Positions 10,823 to 20,361 of a DNA stretch of 64,000 nt are shown one piece after another. Source of the DNA: Lutibacter flavus (lineage in GTDB: Bacteria > Bacteroidota > Bacteroidia > Flavobacteriales > Flavobacteriaceae); the NCBI RefSeq assembly GCF_900188355.1, contig NZ_FZNX01000001.1, forward strand, positions 1,142,003-1,206,002, given 5' to 3'. The notes beneath the pieces are model-generated. The model did not search any database and had not been told where the DNA came from. It saw nothing but the letters and a program-made list of their open reading frames with translations. The first letter of the stretch is position 1, and the number at the start of each line of letters is the position of its first letter. The translations under genes were made by a program, and so were the position numbers.

Positions 10823-11773
10823 TCACTTATTTAAAAATGAAAGTACATTTTTTTCAATTCTTTGGGTAATATTACTAACATCCGATTTTACAAATGTTTC
10901 ACCTGTAATATTCTCGTATAATTCTATATATCTATCAGAAATTTCATTGATTTTTTCATCTGTCATTTCTGGAATACTCTGCCCTTCCAATCCTTGAAAA
11001 CCATTTTCAATTAACCATTGACGCACAAATTCTTTAGATAATTGTTTTTGTGTTTCTCCTTTATTTTGTCTTTCCTGATAACCATCCGCATAAAAATAAC
11101 GAGAAGAATCTGGTGTGTGAATTTCATCAATCAACACAATTTTTCCGTCCTTGGTTTTTCCAAATTCATATTTTGTATCTACCAAAATTAAACCACGTTC
11201 GGCAGCAATTTCTGTACCTCTTTGAAATAAAGCTTTCGTATATTTTTCTAATACTTCATAATCTTCTTTAGAAACAATTCCTTTGGCTAAAATGTTTTCT
11301 TTGGAGATATCTTCATCATGTGCTCCGTTAGCCGCTTTTGTTGAAGGTGTTATAATAGGTTCAGGAAATTTATCATTCTCTTTCATTCCTTCTGGCATAG
11401 CAACACCACATAACAATCTTTTTCCTGCCTTATATTCTCTGGCCGCATGACCTGATAAATAGCCTCTAATTACCATTTCAACTTTAAAAGGAGTGCATAA
11501 ATGTCCAATCGCCACATTTGGATCTGGTATTGCGATAATCCAATTCGGTACAATATCTTTAGTTGCATCCATCATTTTAGATGCAATTTGATTTAATATC
11601 TGGCCTTTAAATGGAATTTGCTTAGGCATTACAACATCAAAAGCAGATAGCCTATCTGAAGCAATCATTACCAATAATTCATCATTAATATTATAAACTT
11701 CTCTTACCTTTCCTTTATAAACTGATTTTTGTTTTGGAAAGTTAAATGCTGTGTTATTAATTGTATTACTCAT
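10823..11773 (-). CDS. purC: Phosphoribosylaminoimidazole-succinocarboxamide synthase
   Basis: 316 residues. It joins CAIR and aspartate using ATP in purine synthesis. Typical family segments are YKGKVREVY near residue 18, [21 protein letters not shown] near 36, [10 protein letters not shown] near 103, and DTKYEFG followed by [13 protein letters not shown] near 200. The length and the IPFKGQ motif fit the long, yeast-like SAICAR synthase form common in Bacteroidota. The start overlaps the end of the upstream phoH gene by 8 bases, so the two are co-transcribed. Confidence 0.96.
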   Translation of the reverse strand: MSNTINNTAFNFPKQKSVYKGKVREVYNINDELLVMIASDRLSAFDVVMPKQIPFKGQILNQIASKMMDATKDIVPNWIIAIPDPNVAIGHLCTPFKVEMVIRGYLSGHAAREYKAGKRLLCGVAMPEGMKENDKFPEPIITPSTKAANGAHDEDISKENILAKGIVSKEDYEVLEKYTKALFQRGTEIAAERGLILVDTKYEFGKTKDGKIVLIDEIHTPDSSRYFYADGYQERQNKGETQKQLSKEFVRQWLIENGFQGLEGQSIPEMTDEKINEISDRYIELYENITGETFVKSDVSNITQRIEKNVLSFLNK

Positions 11774-12719
11774 TACCTACTTCTATGCTTTTATATGCTG
11801 AAATTATTTCTTTAACTAATCTATGTCTTATTACATCTTTTTCATCTAAATGTACAAATGCTATTCCTTTTACATTTTTTAAAGTAAGCATTGCTTCCTT
11901 TAATCCAGATACTTGTCTGCGAGGTAAATCAATTTGACCTGGATCTCCATTAATCACAAATTTAGCATTTTTACCCATTCGTGTCAAAAACATTTTCATT
12001 TGGTTATGGGTAGTATTTTGAGCTTCATCTAAAATAACAAATGCATTATCTAACGTTCTACCACGCATAAATGCCAACGGTGCAATTTGAATTACTCCCT
12101 TTTCAATGTAAGAATCGAGTTTTTCAAAAGGGATCATATCTCTTAATGCATCATATAATGGTTGCATATATGGATCTAATTTTTCTTTTAAATCACCTGG
12201 TAAAAAACCTAAATTTTCCCCTGATTCAACAGCTGGTCTTGTTAACACAATTTTTCGAACTTCCTTTTCTTTTAACGCCTTAACAGCCAAAGCAACCGCC
12301 GTATATGTTTTTCCAGTTCCTGCTGGTCCAATTGCAAAAAGCATATCATTTTTCTCCATCAAGTCAACCATTTTTCTTTGGTTAACCGTTTGAGGTTTAA
12401 TCAATTTACCTCCAACACCGTGAACTAATACACCATCTGCAAATTTTGAAGCTTTATGTTCCTTTCCATTGGATGTTAAAATACGTTCAATACTATTTTC
12501 GTCTAACTTATTATAGCGATTAAAATATTTAATTAACATCTCTAATCGCTTTTCAAATTCATCTAAAATATTGGGTTCTCCATAAGCTTTTAAATTATTA
12601 CCTCTGGCAACTATTTTTAATTTTGGGTAATACTTCCTTAAAATATCAACATTATAGTTTTGAGTACCAAACAAGTCGCTTGGGTTTATCTCTGTTAGCT
12701 CAATAATACGTTCGTTCAA
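11766..12719 (-). CDS. phoH: PhoH family ATPase
   Basis: 317 residues. The Walker A motif GPAGTGKT lies near residue 135 and Walker B VILDEAQN near 233; [21 protein letters not shown] is the conserved PhoH segment after it. The N-terminal 110 residues form the KH-like part seen in bacterial PhoH. PhoH proteins are RNA-associated ATPases, often linked to ribosome or RNA metabolism; the exact role is not known. It is the first gene of the phoH-purC pair. No convincing full promoter was seen in the 180 bases upstream, only a TAAATTTG box (minus strand, 12792-12799). Confidence 0.92.
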   Translation of the reverse strand: MNERIIELTEINPSDLFGTQNYNVDILRKYYPKLKIVARGNNLKAYGEPNILDEFEKRLEMLIKYFNRYNKLDENSIERILTSNGKEHKASKFADGVLVHGVGGKLIKPQTVNQRKMVDLMEKNDMLFAIGPAGTGKTYTAVALAVKALKEKEVRKIVLTRPAVESGENLGFLPGDLKEKLDPYMQPLYDALRDMIPFEKLDSYIEKGVIQIAPLAFMRGRTLDNAFVILDEAQNTTHNQMKMFLTRMGKNAKFVINGDPGQIDLPRRQVSGLKEAMLTLKNVKGIAFVHLDEKDVIRHRLVKEIISAYKSIEVGNE

Positions 12720-12901
12720 ATGATATATGTGTTAAGTTTAAATGATAATAATCTATGCAAAATAACCGAATAATTGATTAGATTTGCATAACAAATTTAA
12801 TTATATCAAGTTACAATAATTAATTCTAAACAAATAAGTTTTGAACATTTTATTAAGTTAATTAAATTGTAAATTTTAAAAAAAAATCGCGTTTTTCTCA
12901 T

Positions 12902-13732
12902 ATGTCAATTATTACTTTAACTACTGATTTTGGTACAAAAGACCACTTTGTTGGCTCAGTAAAAGGGACTATTTATGGTGAATTACCTGACGCAAGAATT
13001 GTTGATATATCTCATCACATATCTCCTTTTAATATAACTGAAACAGCGTATGTTTTAAAAAATGCCTATAAAAGTTTTCCTGAAGGTAGTATCCATATTA
13101 TAGGAGTAGATTCTGAACTTAATGAAGAAAATAAACACATCGCATTAAAGTTAGACAATCACTATTTTATTTGTGCAGATAATGGTGTAATTTCTCTATT
13201 GGCAGCAGAAATAAAACCCGAAAAAATTGTAGAAATAAACATTCACGATCGTATTGAAACTAGTTTCCCTGTTTTAGATGTTTTTGTTAAAGTTGCTTGT
13301 CATATTGCCAGAGGAGGAACGTTGGAAATAATTGGTAAAATAATTCCTGATTTTAAAAGATTAATAGAATTACAACCGTCTATTTCTGTAGATAACAAAG
13401 CAATTTTTGGGAATATTATTTATATCGATAATTACGGAAACTCCATAAGTAATATTAGTAAAAAATTATTTCAGGAAGTTGGAAAAGGTCGGGATTTTGA
13501 AATAACAGCAAATAAATATACATTTAAAAAGATTTATTCAAAATACAGTGAATTTGTTGATTTTTCCATTCCAAAAGAGCAACGACAAAAAGATGGAAGT
13601 AAATTAGCTTTATTTAATTCTGCCAATTATTTAGAAATTTCTATGTATAGAAGCAACTTAAATACAGTTGGTGGTGCATCATCACTACTTGGTTTAAATT
13701 ACAGAGATGTAATTACCTTAAAATTTATTTAA
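12902..13732 (+). CDS. SAM hydroxide adenosyltransferase (DUF62 family)
   Basis: 276 residues. It opens with SIITLTTDFGTKDHFVGSVKG, the hallmark of the DUF62 / chlorinase-fluorinase superfamily, followed by DISHHI, HIIGVDSE and, in the C-terminal domain, IDNYGNSISNI. Bacterial members without the halogenase signature hydrolyse S-adenosylmethionine to adenosine and methionine. It is the first gene of a cluster running into gldF and gldG, with spacings of only 9-10 bases. This gene order next to gldFG is, to my knowledge, common in Flavobacteriaceae, though a functional link to gliding is not established. Confidence 0.88.
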   Translation: MSIITLTTDFGTKDHFVGSVKGTIYGELPDARIVDISHHISPFNITETAYVLKNAYKSFPEGSIHIIGVDSELNEENKHIALKLDNHYFICADNGVISLLAAEIKPEKIVEINIHDRIETSFPVLDVFVKVACHIARGGTLEIIGKIIPDFKRLIELQPSISVDNKAIFGNIIYIDNYGNSISNISKKLFQEVGKGRDFEITANKYTFKKIYSKYSEFVDFSIPKEQRQKDGSKLALFNSANYLEISMYRSNLNTVGGASSLLGLNYRDVITLKFI

Positions 13733-13741
13733 CGTTAAATT

Positions 13742-14038
13742 ATGTTTGTTAGAATTGTAAAAATGAGTTTTGAGCCTTCAAAAATTGATATATTTCTTAA
13801 AAACTTCAATAACAGCAAAGAAAAAATACGAAACACCAGTGGTTGTCGTTTATTAGAATTATACAGAGATAAAAACGAACCGTCCATATTTTTTACCTAT
13901 AGTTATTGGGAATCTGAACGGGATTTAGAAAATTATAGAAATTCAGATTTATTTAAATCTGTTTGGGCAAAAACAAAAGTATTGTTTAACGATAAACCAG
14001 TAGCCTGGAGTGTTGATAAAGTTGATAGTTTACCTTAA
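13742..14038 (+). CDS. Antibiotic biosynthesis monooxygenase (ABM) fold protein
   Basis: 98 residues, the usual size for a single ABM dimeric alpha-beta barrel domain. FVRIVKMSFEPSKIDIFL forms the first strand and helix, SGCRLLELYRD the second strand, and FFTYSYWESERDLENYRNS carries the typical aromatic W-E-S segment. Members include small cofactor-free monooxygenases and haem-degrading enzymes, but many have no known reaction. It lies 9 bases after the SAM hydrolase gene and 9 before gldF, so it is in the same operon. Confidence 0.8.
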   Translation: MFVRIVKMSFEPSKIDIFLKNFNNSKEKIRNTSGCRLLELYRDKNEPSIFFTYSYWESERDLENYRNSDLFKSVWAKTKVLFNDKPVAWSVDKVDSLP

Positions 14039-14047
14039 AAATAATTA

Positions 14048-14776
14048 ATGAAATCCATTCTAAAAAAAGAACTTAATTCATTTTTTTCTTCACCAATTGG
14101 TTATTTGGTAATAACTGTTTATTTACTAATAAATGGGTTATTTTTATGGGTTTTTGAAGGTGATTTTAATATTCTACATGCAGGGTTTGCCGATTTAAAT
14201 GGTTACTTTTTTCTTGCTCCCTGGATATTTTTATTTTTGATTCCGGCAATTACAATGCGCAGCTTTTCTGATGAATTTAATACCGGGACCATCGAAATTT
14301 TAAAAACCAAACCAATTACAGACTGGCAAATAATTTTAGGTAAATATTTTGGTGCGTTAATTTTGGTTGTTTTAGCAATAATTCCAACACTTATTTATAT
14401 GTATAGCATTTATCAATTAGGGAATCCTGTTGGTAATATTAACTTTGGTACTACGTTTGGATCGTTTTTAGGGTTGCTATTTTTAGTAAGTGCCTACGCT
14501 GCTATCGGAATTTTTTGTTCAACAATTTCAAAAAATCAAATTGTATCTTTTATAATTTCGGTCTGTATTTCATTCTTTTTATATTATGGATTTGAAGCAT
14601 TGGCCACTAATAATTTGTTTGGAAACTTAGATTATTTTATTCAAAAATTGGGAATGAATGAGCACTATACGAGTATTAGTAAAGGTGTTATTGATACGCG
14701 AGATTTAGTTTACTTTATTTCAGTTACTTTTTTGTTTTTATTTTTAACTAAAATCAGAATACAAAATGAAAAATAA
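14048..14776 (+). CDS. gldF: Gliding motility ABC transporter permease GldF
   Basis: 242 residues with about six membrane segments (for example YLVITVYLLINGLFLWVF and WIFLFLIPAITM). The conserved segment FSDEFNTGTIEILKTKPIT is typical of ABC-2 type permeases of the GldF group. With GldG and an ATPase GldA, usually encoded elsewhere, it forms an inner membrane transporter needed for gliding in some Flavobacteria. Its stop overlaps the gldG start by 11 bases, which implies translational coupling. Confidence 0.93.
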   Translation: MKSILKKELNSFFSSPIGYLVITVYLLINGLFLWVFEGDFNILHAGFADLNGYFFLAPWIFLFLIPAITMRSFSDEFNTGTIEILKTKPITDWQIILGKYFGALILVVLAIIPTLIYMYSIYQLGNPVGNINFGTTFGSFLGLLFLVSAYAAIGIFCSTISKNQIVSFIISVCISFFLYYGFEALATNNLFGNLDYFIQKLGMNEHYTSISKGVIDTRDLVYFISVTFLFLFLTKIRIQNEK

Positions 14777-16406
14777 GTATTCTAAAATAGTATCTATAAT
14801 TTTTGGATTACTATTAATAAATTTCTTAGCTTCAAGCGTTTACAAACGATTTGATTTAACAGAAGACCAGAGATATACCTTATCCCCTGCTACTAAAAAT
14901 ATTGTAAAAACTGTTGATGAGATTGTATTGGTGAAAGTTTATTTACAAGGAGATTTCCCTTCTGAATTTAAGCGTTTACAAACAGAAACAAAACTACTTT
15001 TAGAAGAGCTCAAAACACTAAATAAAAATGTTCAATTCAGGTTTATAAATCCAACAGATATTGCTCAGGAATTAATTGAAAAAGGATTGGAGCCTAGTAG
15101 ATTACAAGTACAGGAAAATGGTAAAGTATCAGAAATTGTAATTTTTCCTTTTGCTGAAATTAACTATAAAAGCAAAACTGAAATTATTCCGCTATTAAAA
15201 GATATTTATACAAATTCCCAAGACGAACAATTAGAAAGTTCAATTCAAAATTTAGAATATGCTTTTGCAAATGGAATTCATAAAATAACTTCAAAAAAGT
15301 CTAAAAAAATTGCAATTATTAAAGGTAATGGAGAATTGAACGATATTTACATTGCCGATTTTTTATTAAAACTTGGCGAATATTACCTTCTTGCTCCTAT
15401 AACACTTGATTCTGTTGTAAGTCAACCTGAAAAAACATTAACTGAACTATCCAATTTTGATTTAGCAATTATAGCAAAACCTACTGAAAAATTTTCTGAA
15501 CAAGAAAAATATACGCTTGATCAATTTATTATGAATGGTGGAAAATCGATTTGGTTAATTGATAATGTAGTAGCTGAATTAGATAGTCTAATCCAAACTG
15601 GAGAAACTTTAGTGTATCCAAGAGATTTAGGATTAACGGATTTATTTTTTAATTATGGCATAAGAATTAACTCAGATTTAGTTACAGACTTGTATAGTTC
15701 TCAAATTCCGTTAGCCACTGGAAATATTGGAAATCAAACTCAATTTTCTGATTTTCAGTGGAATTATTTTCCTTTGGTAAATTCTTTAAACAATCATGCT
15801 ATAACCATAAATACGGAGGCTGTTAATTTTAAATTTACTAATAGTATTGACACTTTAAAAAACAACATTTCTAAAACAATATTATTACAAAGTTCTCCGC
15901 TTTCAACAACCACTGGAACTCCATCAATTGTAACTTTAAAATCAATCACTCAAAAACCAAATCAAGCGGAGTTTAATAACGGAAACAAACCGCTCGCTGT
16001 TTTACTGGAAGGTTCGTTTAAATCGGCATACAACAGTCGGGTAAAACCATTCAATTTTAATAATTCTAAAGAAGTTGGTCTGCCTTCAAAAATGATCGTT
16101 ATTTCTGATGGTGATGTTATTGCTAATGAAGTTTCAAAAGGTCAGCCCCTTGAATTAGGCTTAAATAAATGGACCAATCAACTTTATGGTAATAAGGAGT
16201 TTTTACTAAATGCAGTAAACTATTTATTAGACGACTCCGGATTAATAAATATACGATCAAAAACTATTAAAATAGCCTTTTTAGATAAACAAAAAGCATA
16301 TGAACAAGCTTATAAATGGCAATTTATAAATGTGCTTTTTCCTTTAATAATTCTTGGTGTTTTTGGATTTCTTATCAGTTATTTCAGAAAGAAAAAGTAT
16401 CAATAA
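14766..16406 (+). CDS. gldG: Gliding motility-associated protein GldG
   Basis: 546 residues. An N-terminal membrane segment (IVSIIFGLLLINFLASSVY) leads into a large periplasmic domain, starting with RFDLTEDQRYTLSPAT, a hallmark of GldG and related ABC auxiliary proteins. A C-terminal membrane segment (FINVLFPLIILGVFGFLIS) closes the protein. It is the partner of the GldF permease directly upstream. Presence of both genes supports assignment of the host to gliding or formerly gliding Flavobacteriia; actual gliding needs many more genes not in this window. Confidence 0.93.
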   Translation: MKNKYSKIVSIIFGLLLINFLASSVYKRFDLTEDQRYTLSPATKNIVKTVDEIVLVKVYLQGDFPSEFKRLQTETKLLLEELKTLNKNVQFRFINPTDIAQELIEKGLEPSRLQVQENGKVSEIVIFPFAEINYKSKTEIIPLLKDIYTNSQDEQLESSIQNLEYAFANGIHKITSKKSKKIAIIKGNGELNDIYIADFLLKLGEYYLLAPITLDSVVSQPEKTLTELSNFDLAIIAKPTEKFSEQEKYTLDQFIMNGGKSIWLIDNVVAELDSLIQTGETLVYPRDLGLTDLFFNYGIRINSDLVTDLYSSQIPLATGNIGNQTQFSDFQWNYFPLVNSLNNHAITINTEAVNFKFTNSIDTLKNNISKTILLQSSPLSTTTGTPSIVTLKSITQKPNQAEFNNGNKPLAVLLEGSFKSAYNSRVKPFNFNNSKEVGLPSKMIVISDGDVIANEVSKGQPLELGLNKWTNQLYGNKEFLLNAVNYLLDDSGLINIRSKTIKIAFLDKQKAYEQAYKWQFINVLFPLIILGVFGFLISYFRKKKYQ

Positions 16407-16474
16407 ACCAAATTACACTACTTCTTAAATTTATGTTAAAAATAAATCTACTCGAAAAACAGGCTATTTATTGT

Positions 16475-16482
16475 TATATTTG
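16475..16482 (+). promoter_or_regulatory. Probable -7 box before the DUF2911 pair
   Basis: TATATTTG fits TAnnTTTG and lies 23 bases before the ATG at 16506. No -33 TTG at the right distance was found. Confidence 0.4.
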
Positions 16483-16505
16483 TATTAAACCTAAATATAA
16501 TTATT

Positions 16506-17351
16506 ATGCTAAAAAAATTATGTATCCTTTTGGTCTTTGTTGGAGCAATTTCAACAACTACCGCACAAATTAAAACACCTCAACCAAGTCCTTTTTCAAA
16601 AATAGAACAAGTTGTAGGCCTTACAGATGTTACCTTAGAATATTCAAGACCCGCTATGCGAGGTAGAACTATTTTTGGTGATTTAGTTCCCTATGGTAAA
16701 GTTTGGAGAACCGGAGCCAATGCAAACTCTAAAATTACATTTAGTGATAATGTTATTATTGATGGAAAAAAATTAGTAAAAGGAACCTACGCTATTTTTA
16801 CAATTCCAAATGAAACTTCTTGGGATGTAATATTTTATACTGATACTAACAACTGGGGAACTCCACAAAAATGGGATGAAGCCAAAGTTGCTATAAAAAC
16901 AACTGCTCAGGTTCAAGAAATGCCTATGGATATAGACTCTTTTACAATGACTCTTGATAATCTTAAAACAGGTTCAGCCGATTTAGGAATACTTTGGGAA
17001 AATGTGTATGTTGGAGTAACTTTTGAAGTTCCTACTGATAAAATTACATCTAAAAGTATAGAAACTGTTATGGCCGGACCTTCAGGTAACGATTATTTTC
17101 AAGCTGCTTCATATTACCACACAGAAGGGAAAGATTTAAAACAAGCTTTAGAATGGATGAAAAAAGCAACAGAAGGTGACGACGATCCTGAATTTTGGTA
17201 TTTACGCAGAATGAGCTTAATTCAAGCTGATTTGGGAGACAAAGCTGGAGCAATTAAAACTGCAAAACAATCTCTTGCCGGTGCTGAAAAAGCTGGAAAC
17301 GCAGATTATGTTAAGATGAATAAAGAATCAATTGCTGAATGGCAAAAATAA
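16506..17351 (+). CDS. Exported DUF2911 protein with C-terminal TPR-like region
   Basis: 281 residues. A cleavable signal peptide (LCILLVFVGAISTTTAQ) is followed by the DUF2911 domain, recognised by TLEYSRPAMRGRTIFGDLVP and YGKVWRTGANANSKITFS around residues 40-80. The last 85 residues (DYFQAASYYHTEGKDLKQAL, then AGAIKTAKQSL) look like one or two tetratricopeptide-type helical hairpins. The function of DUF2911 is not known; it is frequent in Bacteroidota. The downstream gene is a shorter paralogue, so this is a tandem duplication. Confidence 0.85.
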   Translation: MLKKLCILLVFVGAISTTTAQIKTPQPSPFSKIEQVVGLTDVTLEYSRPAMRGRTIFGDLVPYGKVWRTGANANSKITFSDNVIIDGKKLVKGTYAIFTIPNETSWDVIFYTDTNNWGTPQKWDEAKVAIKTTAQVQEMPMDIDSFTMTLDNLKTGSADLGILWENVYVGVTFEVPTDKITSKSIETVMAGPSGNDYFQAASYYHTEGKDLKQALEWMKKATEGDDDPEFWYLRRMSLIQADLGDKAGAIKTAKQSLAGAEKAGNADYVKMNKESIAEWQK

Positions 17352-17353
17352 TT

Positions 17354-17845
17354 ATGACAAAATTTAAAATATTACTTATTTTCCTACTTGTTACAACGGT
17401 AACTTTTGCACAAAAAAGCCCGAGAAAACAAGTAAATGGAAAAATTGGAGCCGTTACAGTTGATGTAGACTATGGTGCTCCAAGTGTTAAAGATAGAACC
17501 ATTTGGGGAGAATTAGTTCCGTATAGCAAAGTATGGCGAGCTGGTGCAAATGAAAATACAACGATTTCATTTGATAAAGATGTTAAAATTGATGGAAAAA
17601 ATGTTCCTGCTGGTAAATATGGTTTTTTTATTATACCAAATAGTAGTGAGCAATGGACTATCATTTTAAGCAAAAAAAATGACAGCTGGGGATCAAATGG
17701 ATATAAAGAGGCAGACGATCTTTTAAGATATCACATCACACCTGAAATGGTTGATGAAAATCAAGAACTTTTACAGTATTCAATTGGTGAAAAAGCAATT
17801 AATTTTGCCTGGGCAAAAGTTAGATTTGTTATTCCAATTGAATAA
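17354..17845 (+). CDS. Exported DUF2911 protein, short paralogue
   Basis: 163 residues from the ATG at 17354, which gives a clean signal peptide (KFKILLIFLLVTTVTFAQ); an upstream in-frame ATG at 17339 overlaps the preceding gene and is less likely. The DUF2911 core is again evident: VDYGAPSVKDRTIWGELVP and YSKVWRAGANENTTISF. It lacks the TPR-like tail of the upstream paralogue. The start is 2 bases after the stop of that gene. Function unknown. Confidence 0.85.
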   Translation: MTKFKILLIFLLVTTVTFAQKSPRKQVNGKIGAVTVDVDYGAPSVKDRTIWGELVPYSKVWRAGANENTTISFDKDVKIDGKNVPAGKYGFFIIPNSSEQWTIILSKKNDSWGSNGYKEADDLLRYHITPEMVDENQELLQYSIGEKAINFAWAKVRFVIPIE

Positions 17846-17865
17846 ACTTTTCAATATTAAATCAT

Positions 17866-17897
17866 AAAAAAAACACCTCAATTGAGGTGTTTTTTTG
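17866..17897. terminator. Bidirectional terminator
   Basis: AACACCTCAATTGAGGTGTT is a perfect 20-base palindrome (17872-17891) between A and T runs, placed between the DUF2911 pair and the converging oxidase-fold gene. Confidence 0.85.
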
Positions 17898-18021
17898 TTA
17901 TAGTATTCAAGCTTAATTTTCGTCAACCTTAACTTGTTTCAGAATCTCATCAATCACTATGAGAACCTGAAACTAGTTAAGAATGAAGTCTTTAAATGCT
18001 TTTAAACAACCTTACTAATTT

Positions 18022-18567
18022 CTAATTACCTATTATTTTTGTTTCAAATCCATCAATGCTTTTAGTGTTTTTTTCTTCCCAATATTTTTCAATTTTGGAA
18101 GTCCCTTGTTTATCAGCCCAGGAATTAAGCATTGTTCTTTCCCCTTTAAAATCCATAAATGGAACTGCAAAACCACATGAAGTCTGAACTAAATCTATAT
18201 CCATTTCAATAATTTGACGTGTTCCGGTATATGTAGGAAACAAGTTCACATATTCATTAAATTGTTCATCTCTTTTATGATAAATTTTCGCATTTCCATA
18301 CAATCTCAATATTTGCGGACTTCCTTCAAAAGCACAAAAAAGTATTGTCATTCTATCGTTTTTAATTAAGTGAGCCGCTGTTTCATTTCCACTACCTGTT
18401 AAATTTAGCCAGACAATTTTATTATCATTTAAAACTCTAAAACTGTCAACACCTTTTGGAGAAATATTCACGTTTCCTTGTTCCGCCGCAGTTCCAACAA
18501 AAAAAATATGTTGATTTTTAATAAAATCAATTAATTCTGGTGTTAATTTATCTAATTTTTTTCCCAT
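18022..18567 (-). CDS. Pyridoxamine 5'-phosphate oxidase-fold protein
   Basis: 181 residues. The N-terminal half, with FVGTAAEQGNVNISPKGVDS, NKIVWLNLTGSGNETAAHL and MTILFCAFEGSPQILRLYG, matches the flavin-binding split-barrel fold of the pyridoxamine 5'-phosphate oxidase superfamily. Such proteins bind FMN, F420 or haem; the exact cofactor is not clear here. It is the last gene of a minus-strand operon after the sodium:solute symporter, 11 bases downstream. It is unlikely to be PdxH itself, since the substrate-binding C-terminus is absent. Confidence 0.8.
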   Translation of the reverse strand: MGKKLDKLTPELIDFIKNQHIFFVGTAAEQGNVNISPKGVDSFRVLNDNKIVWLNLTGSGNETAAHLIKNDRMTILFCAFEGSPQILRLYGNAKIYHKRDEQFNEYVNLFPTYTGTRQIIEMDIDLVQTSCGFAVPFMDFKGERTMLNSWADKQGTSKIEKYWEEKNTKSIDGFETKIIGN

Positions 18568-18578
18568 TTATTAAACTA

Positions 18579-20252
18579 TTAATTCTTATTTGTTGAACTC
18601 AAAAATTGTAGTAGGATCGCGATTCCCATTACCAAAGCGCAACCAAATAAATTTAACCATAAATAAGGCATCCAATCAAACCACCAGCCAATAATTACAA
18701 TTACTTGCGTAATTAATGCTGCTATAAAAACTGCATTTCCTTTTACATATTTAATGAAAAATGCCAGTAAAAATATTCCTAAAACATTTCCATAAAAAAT
18801 GGACCCAATTATATTTACCAGCTGAATTAAATTATCAAATAAATTTGCTACACAAGCTACTGTTATTGCCATTAAACCCCAGGCAAGTGTAAACCATTTT
18901 GAAGCATTTACAAAATGTGAATCCGTTTTCTCAACAGTTATATTTCTTTTATATAAATCCATTACTGTAGTGCTCGCCAAGGCATTTAATTCTGAAGCTG
19001 TGCTAGACATTGCTGCCGATAATATTACTGCCAGCAACAAGCCAATTAATCCTCTTGGTAAATTATTTAAAATGAAGTGAATAAATACATAATCTTTATC
19101 ATTTGTTTCAGCATCCACATCTGCTTTTTTAATTATTTCCTTGGCTTCTTCCCTATTTTGTTGCTCTAAGGAATTTAAATGCTGAATTTCTTTTACAAGT
19201 ACTTCATTATCTAAATCGTTTCCATATTTTAAATTTGCAACCGACTTTAATTTTTCAATTTCTAAATGTTTATTTTCTAAAGTTTTATATTCCTCAGCAT
19301 ATTCAGAATTTTGAACTATTTCTGTAGCCGTAGGATTAAAATTTAATGGAGATGAATTAAATTGATAAAACACAAATACCATTACACCTACCAATAATAT
19401 AAAAAACTGCATCGGCACTTTTAACAATCCGTTAAAAATTAAGCCTAATTGCATTTCCTTCATAGATTTACCCGACAAATACCGTTGCACCTGACTTTGG
19501 TCCGTTCCAAAATAAGAAAGCGCCAAAAAAGTACCACCAATAATTCCGCTCCAAAAAGTATATCTATTGTCTAAATTAAAAGAGAAATCCAACACTTCCA
19601 TTTTACCACTAGCACCAGCAATTTTTAATGCTTTTGAAAATGAAATATCTGCAGGTAAATAGCTTACAATTAGATAGAATGCTACAAACATTCCACCAAA
19701 AATAACAGCCATTTGTTGTTTTTGAGTTACACTAACTGCTTTAGTACCACCCGATACCGTGTAAATAATTACTAAAACACCAATAATAATATTTAGCATT
19801 GTTAAATTCCATCCTAAAACAGCCGATAAAATAATAGCAGGTGCAAAAATGGTAATTCCAGCAGCTAAACCACGTTGAATTAAAAATAAAATTGCTGCCA
19901 AACTCCGGGTTTTTAAATCGAATCTGGATTCTAAGAATTCATAGGCCGTAAACACTTTTAATCGATGATAAATTGGTATAAAAACCAAACAAATTACCAC
20001 CATTGCAATTGGCAATCCAAAATAAAATTGCACAAATCCCATTCCGCTATGAAAAGCTTGTCCGGGAGTAGATAAAAATGTGATTGCACTGGCTTGAGTT
20101 GCCATAACAGACAGACCAATGGTCCACCATTTTGCTTCGCTTCCACCTTTAATATAATCCGTTACATTTTTGCTGCCTTTTGTTTTATAAGCTCCATAAG
20201 AAACAATAAACAATAGGGTTCCTATAAGTATAATCCAATCTAATTGTTCCAT
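18579..20252 (-). CDS. Sodium:solute symporter family transporter
   Basis: 557 residues with about 13 membrane helices. The opening region (KNVTDYIKGGSEAKWWTIGLSVMATQASAITFLSTPGQAF, read in parts near residues 28-68) and FGTDQSQVQRYLSGKS near 250 are typical of the SSS family. A charged helical insert (about residues 315-375) lies between two membrane helices. The neighbouring PIG-L deacetylase hints at uptake of an amino sugar or a glycoconjugate product, but this is inference. It starts 3 bases after a 34-residue membrane peptide gene. Confidence 0.9.
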   Translation of the reverse strand: MEQLDWIILIGTLLFIVSYGAYKTKGSKNVTDYIKGGSEAKWWTIGLSVMATQASAITFLSTPGQAFHSGMGFVQFYFGLPIAMVVICLVFIPIYHRLKVFTAYEFLESRFDLKTRSLAAILFLIQRGLAAGITIFAPAIILSAVLGWNLTMLNIIIGVLVIIYTVSGGTKAVSVTQKQQMAVIFGGMFVAFYLIVSYLPADISFSKALKIAGASGKMEVLDFSFNLDNRYTFWSGIIGGTFLALSYFGTDQSQVQRYLSGKSMKEMQLGLIFNGLLKVPMQFFILLVGVMVFVFYQFNSSPLNFNPTATEIVQNSEYAEEYKTLENKHLEIEKLKSVANLKYGNDLDNEVLVKEIQHLNSLEQQNREEAKEIIKKADVDAETNDKDYVFIHFILNNLPRGLIGLLLAVILSAAMSSTASELNALASTTVMDLYKRNITVEKTDSHFVNASKWFTLAWGLMAITVACVANLFDNLIQLVNIIGSIFYGNVLGIFLLAFFIKYVKGNAVFIAALITQVIVIIGWWFDWMPYLWLNLFGCALVMGIAILLQFLSSTNKN

Positions 20253-20255
20253 AGT

Positions 20256-20360
20256 TTATGAAAAGGAATTCATTATTAAATAAAACAATATAATATAAAC
20301 TGCATTTGCAATTAGAACAGCAGAATATTCTTTTTTCCAAACATATTTAGGCTGGTCCAT
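20256..20360 (-). CDS. 34-residue single-pass membrane peptide upstream of symporter
   Basis: ATG at 20358-20360 opens a frame of 34 codons ending with TAA at 20256-20258. It starts MDQPKYVWKKEYSAVL and continues with a hydrophobic helix ANAVYIILFYLIMNSF. It fits exactly between the PIG-L gene (one base away) and the symporter gene (3 bases away), so its place in the operon, more than its length, supports it. It may be a small subunit of the symporter. I do not recognise a family. Confidence 0.7.
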   Translation of the reverse strand: MDQPKYVWKKEYSAVLIANAVYIILFYLIMNSFS

Positions 20361-20361
20361 A

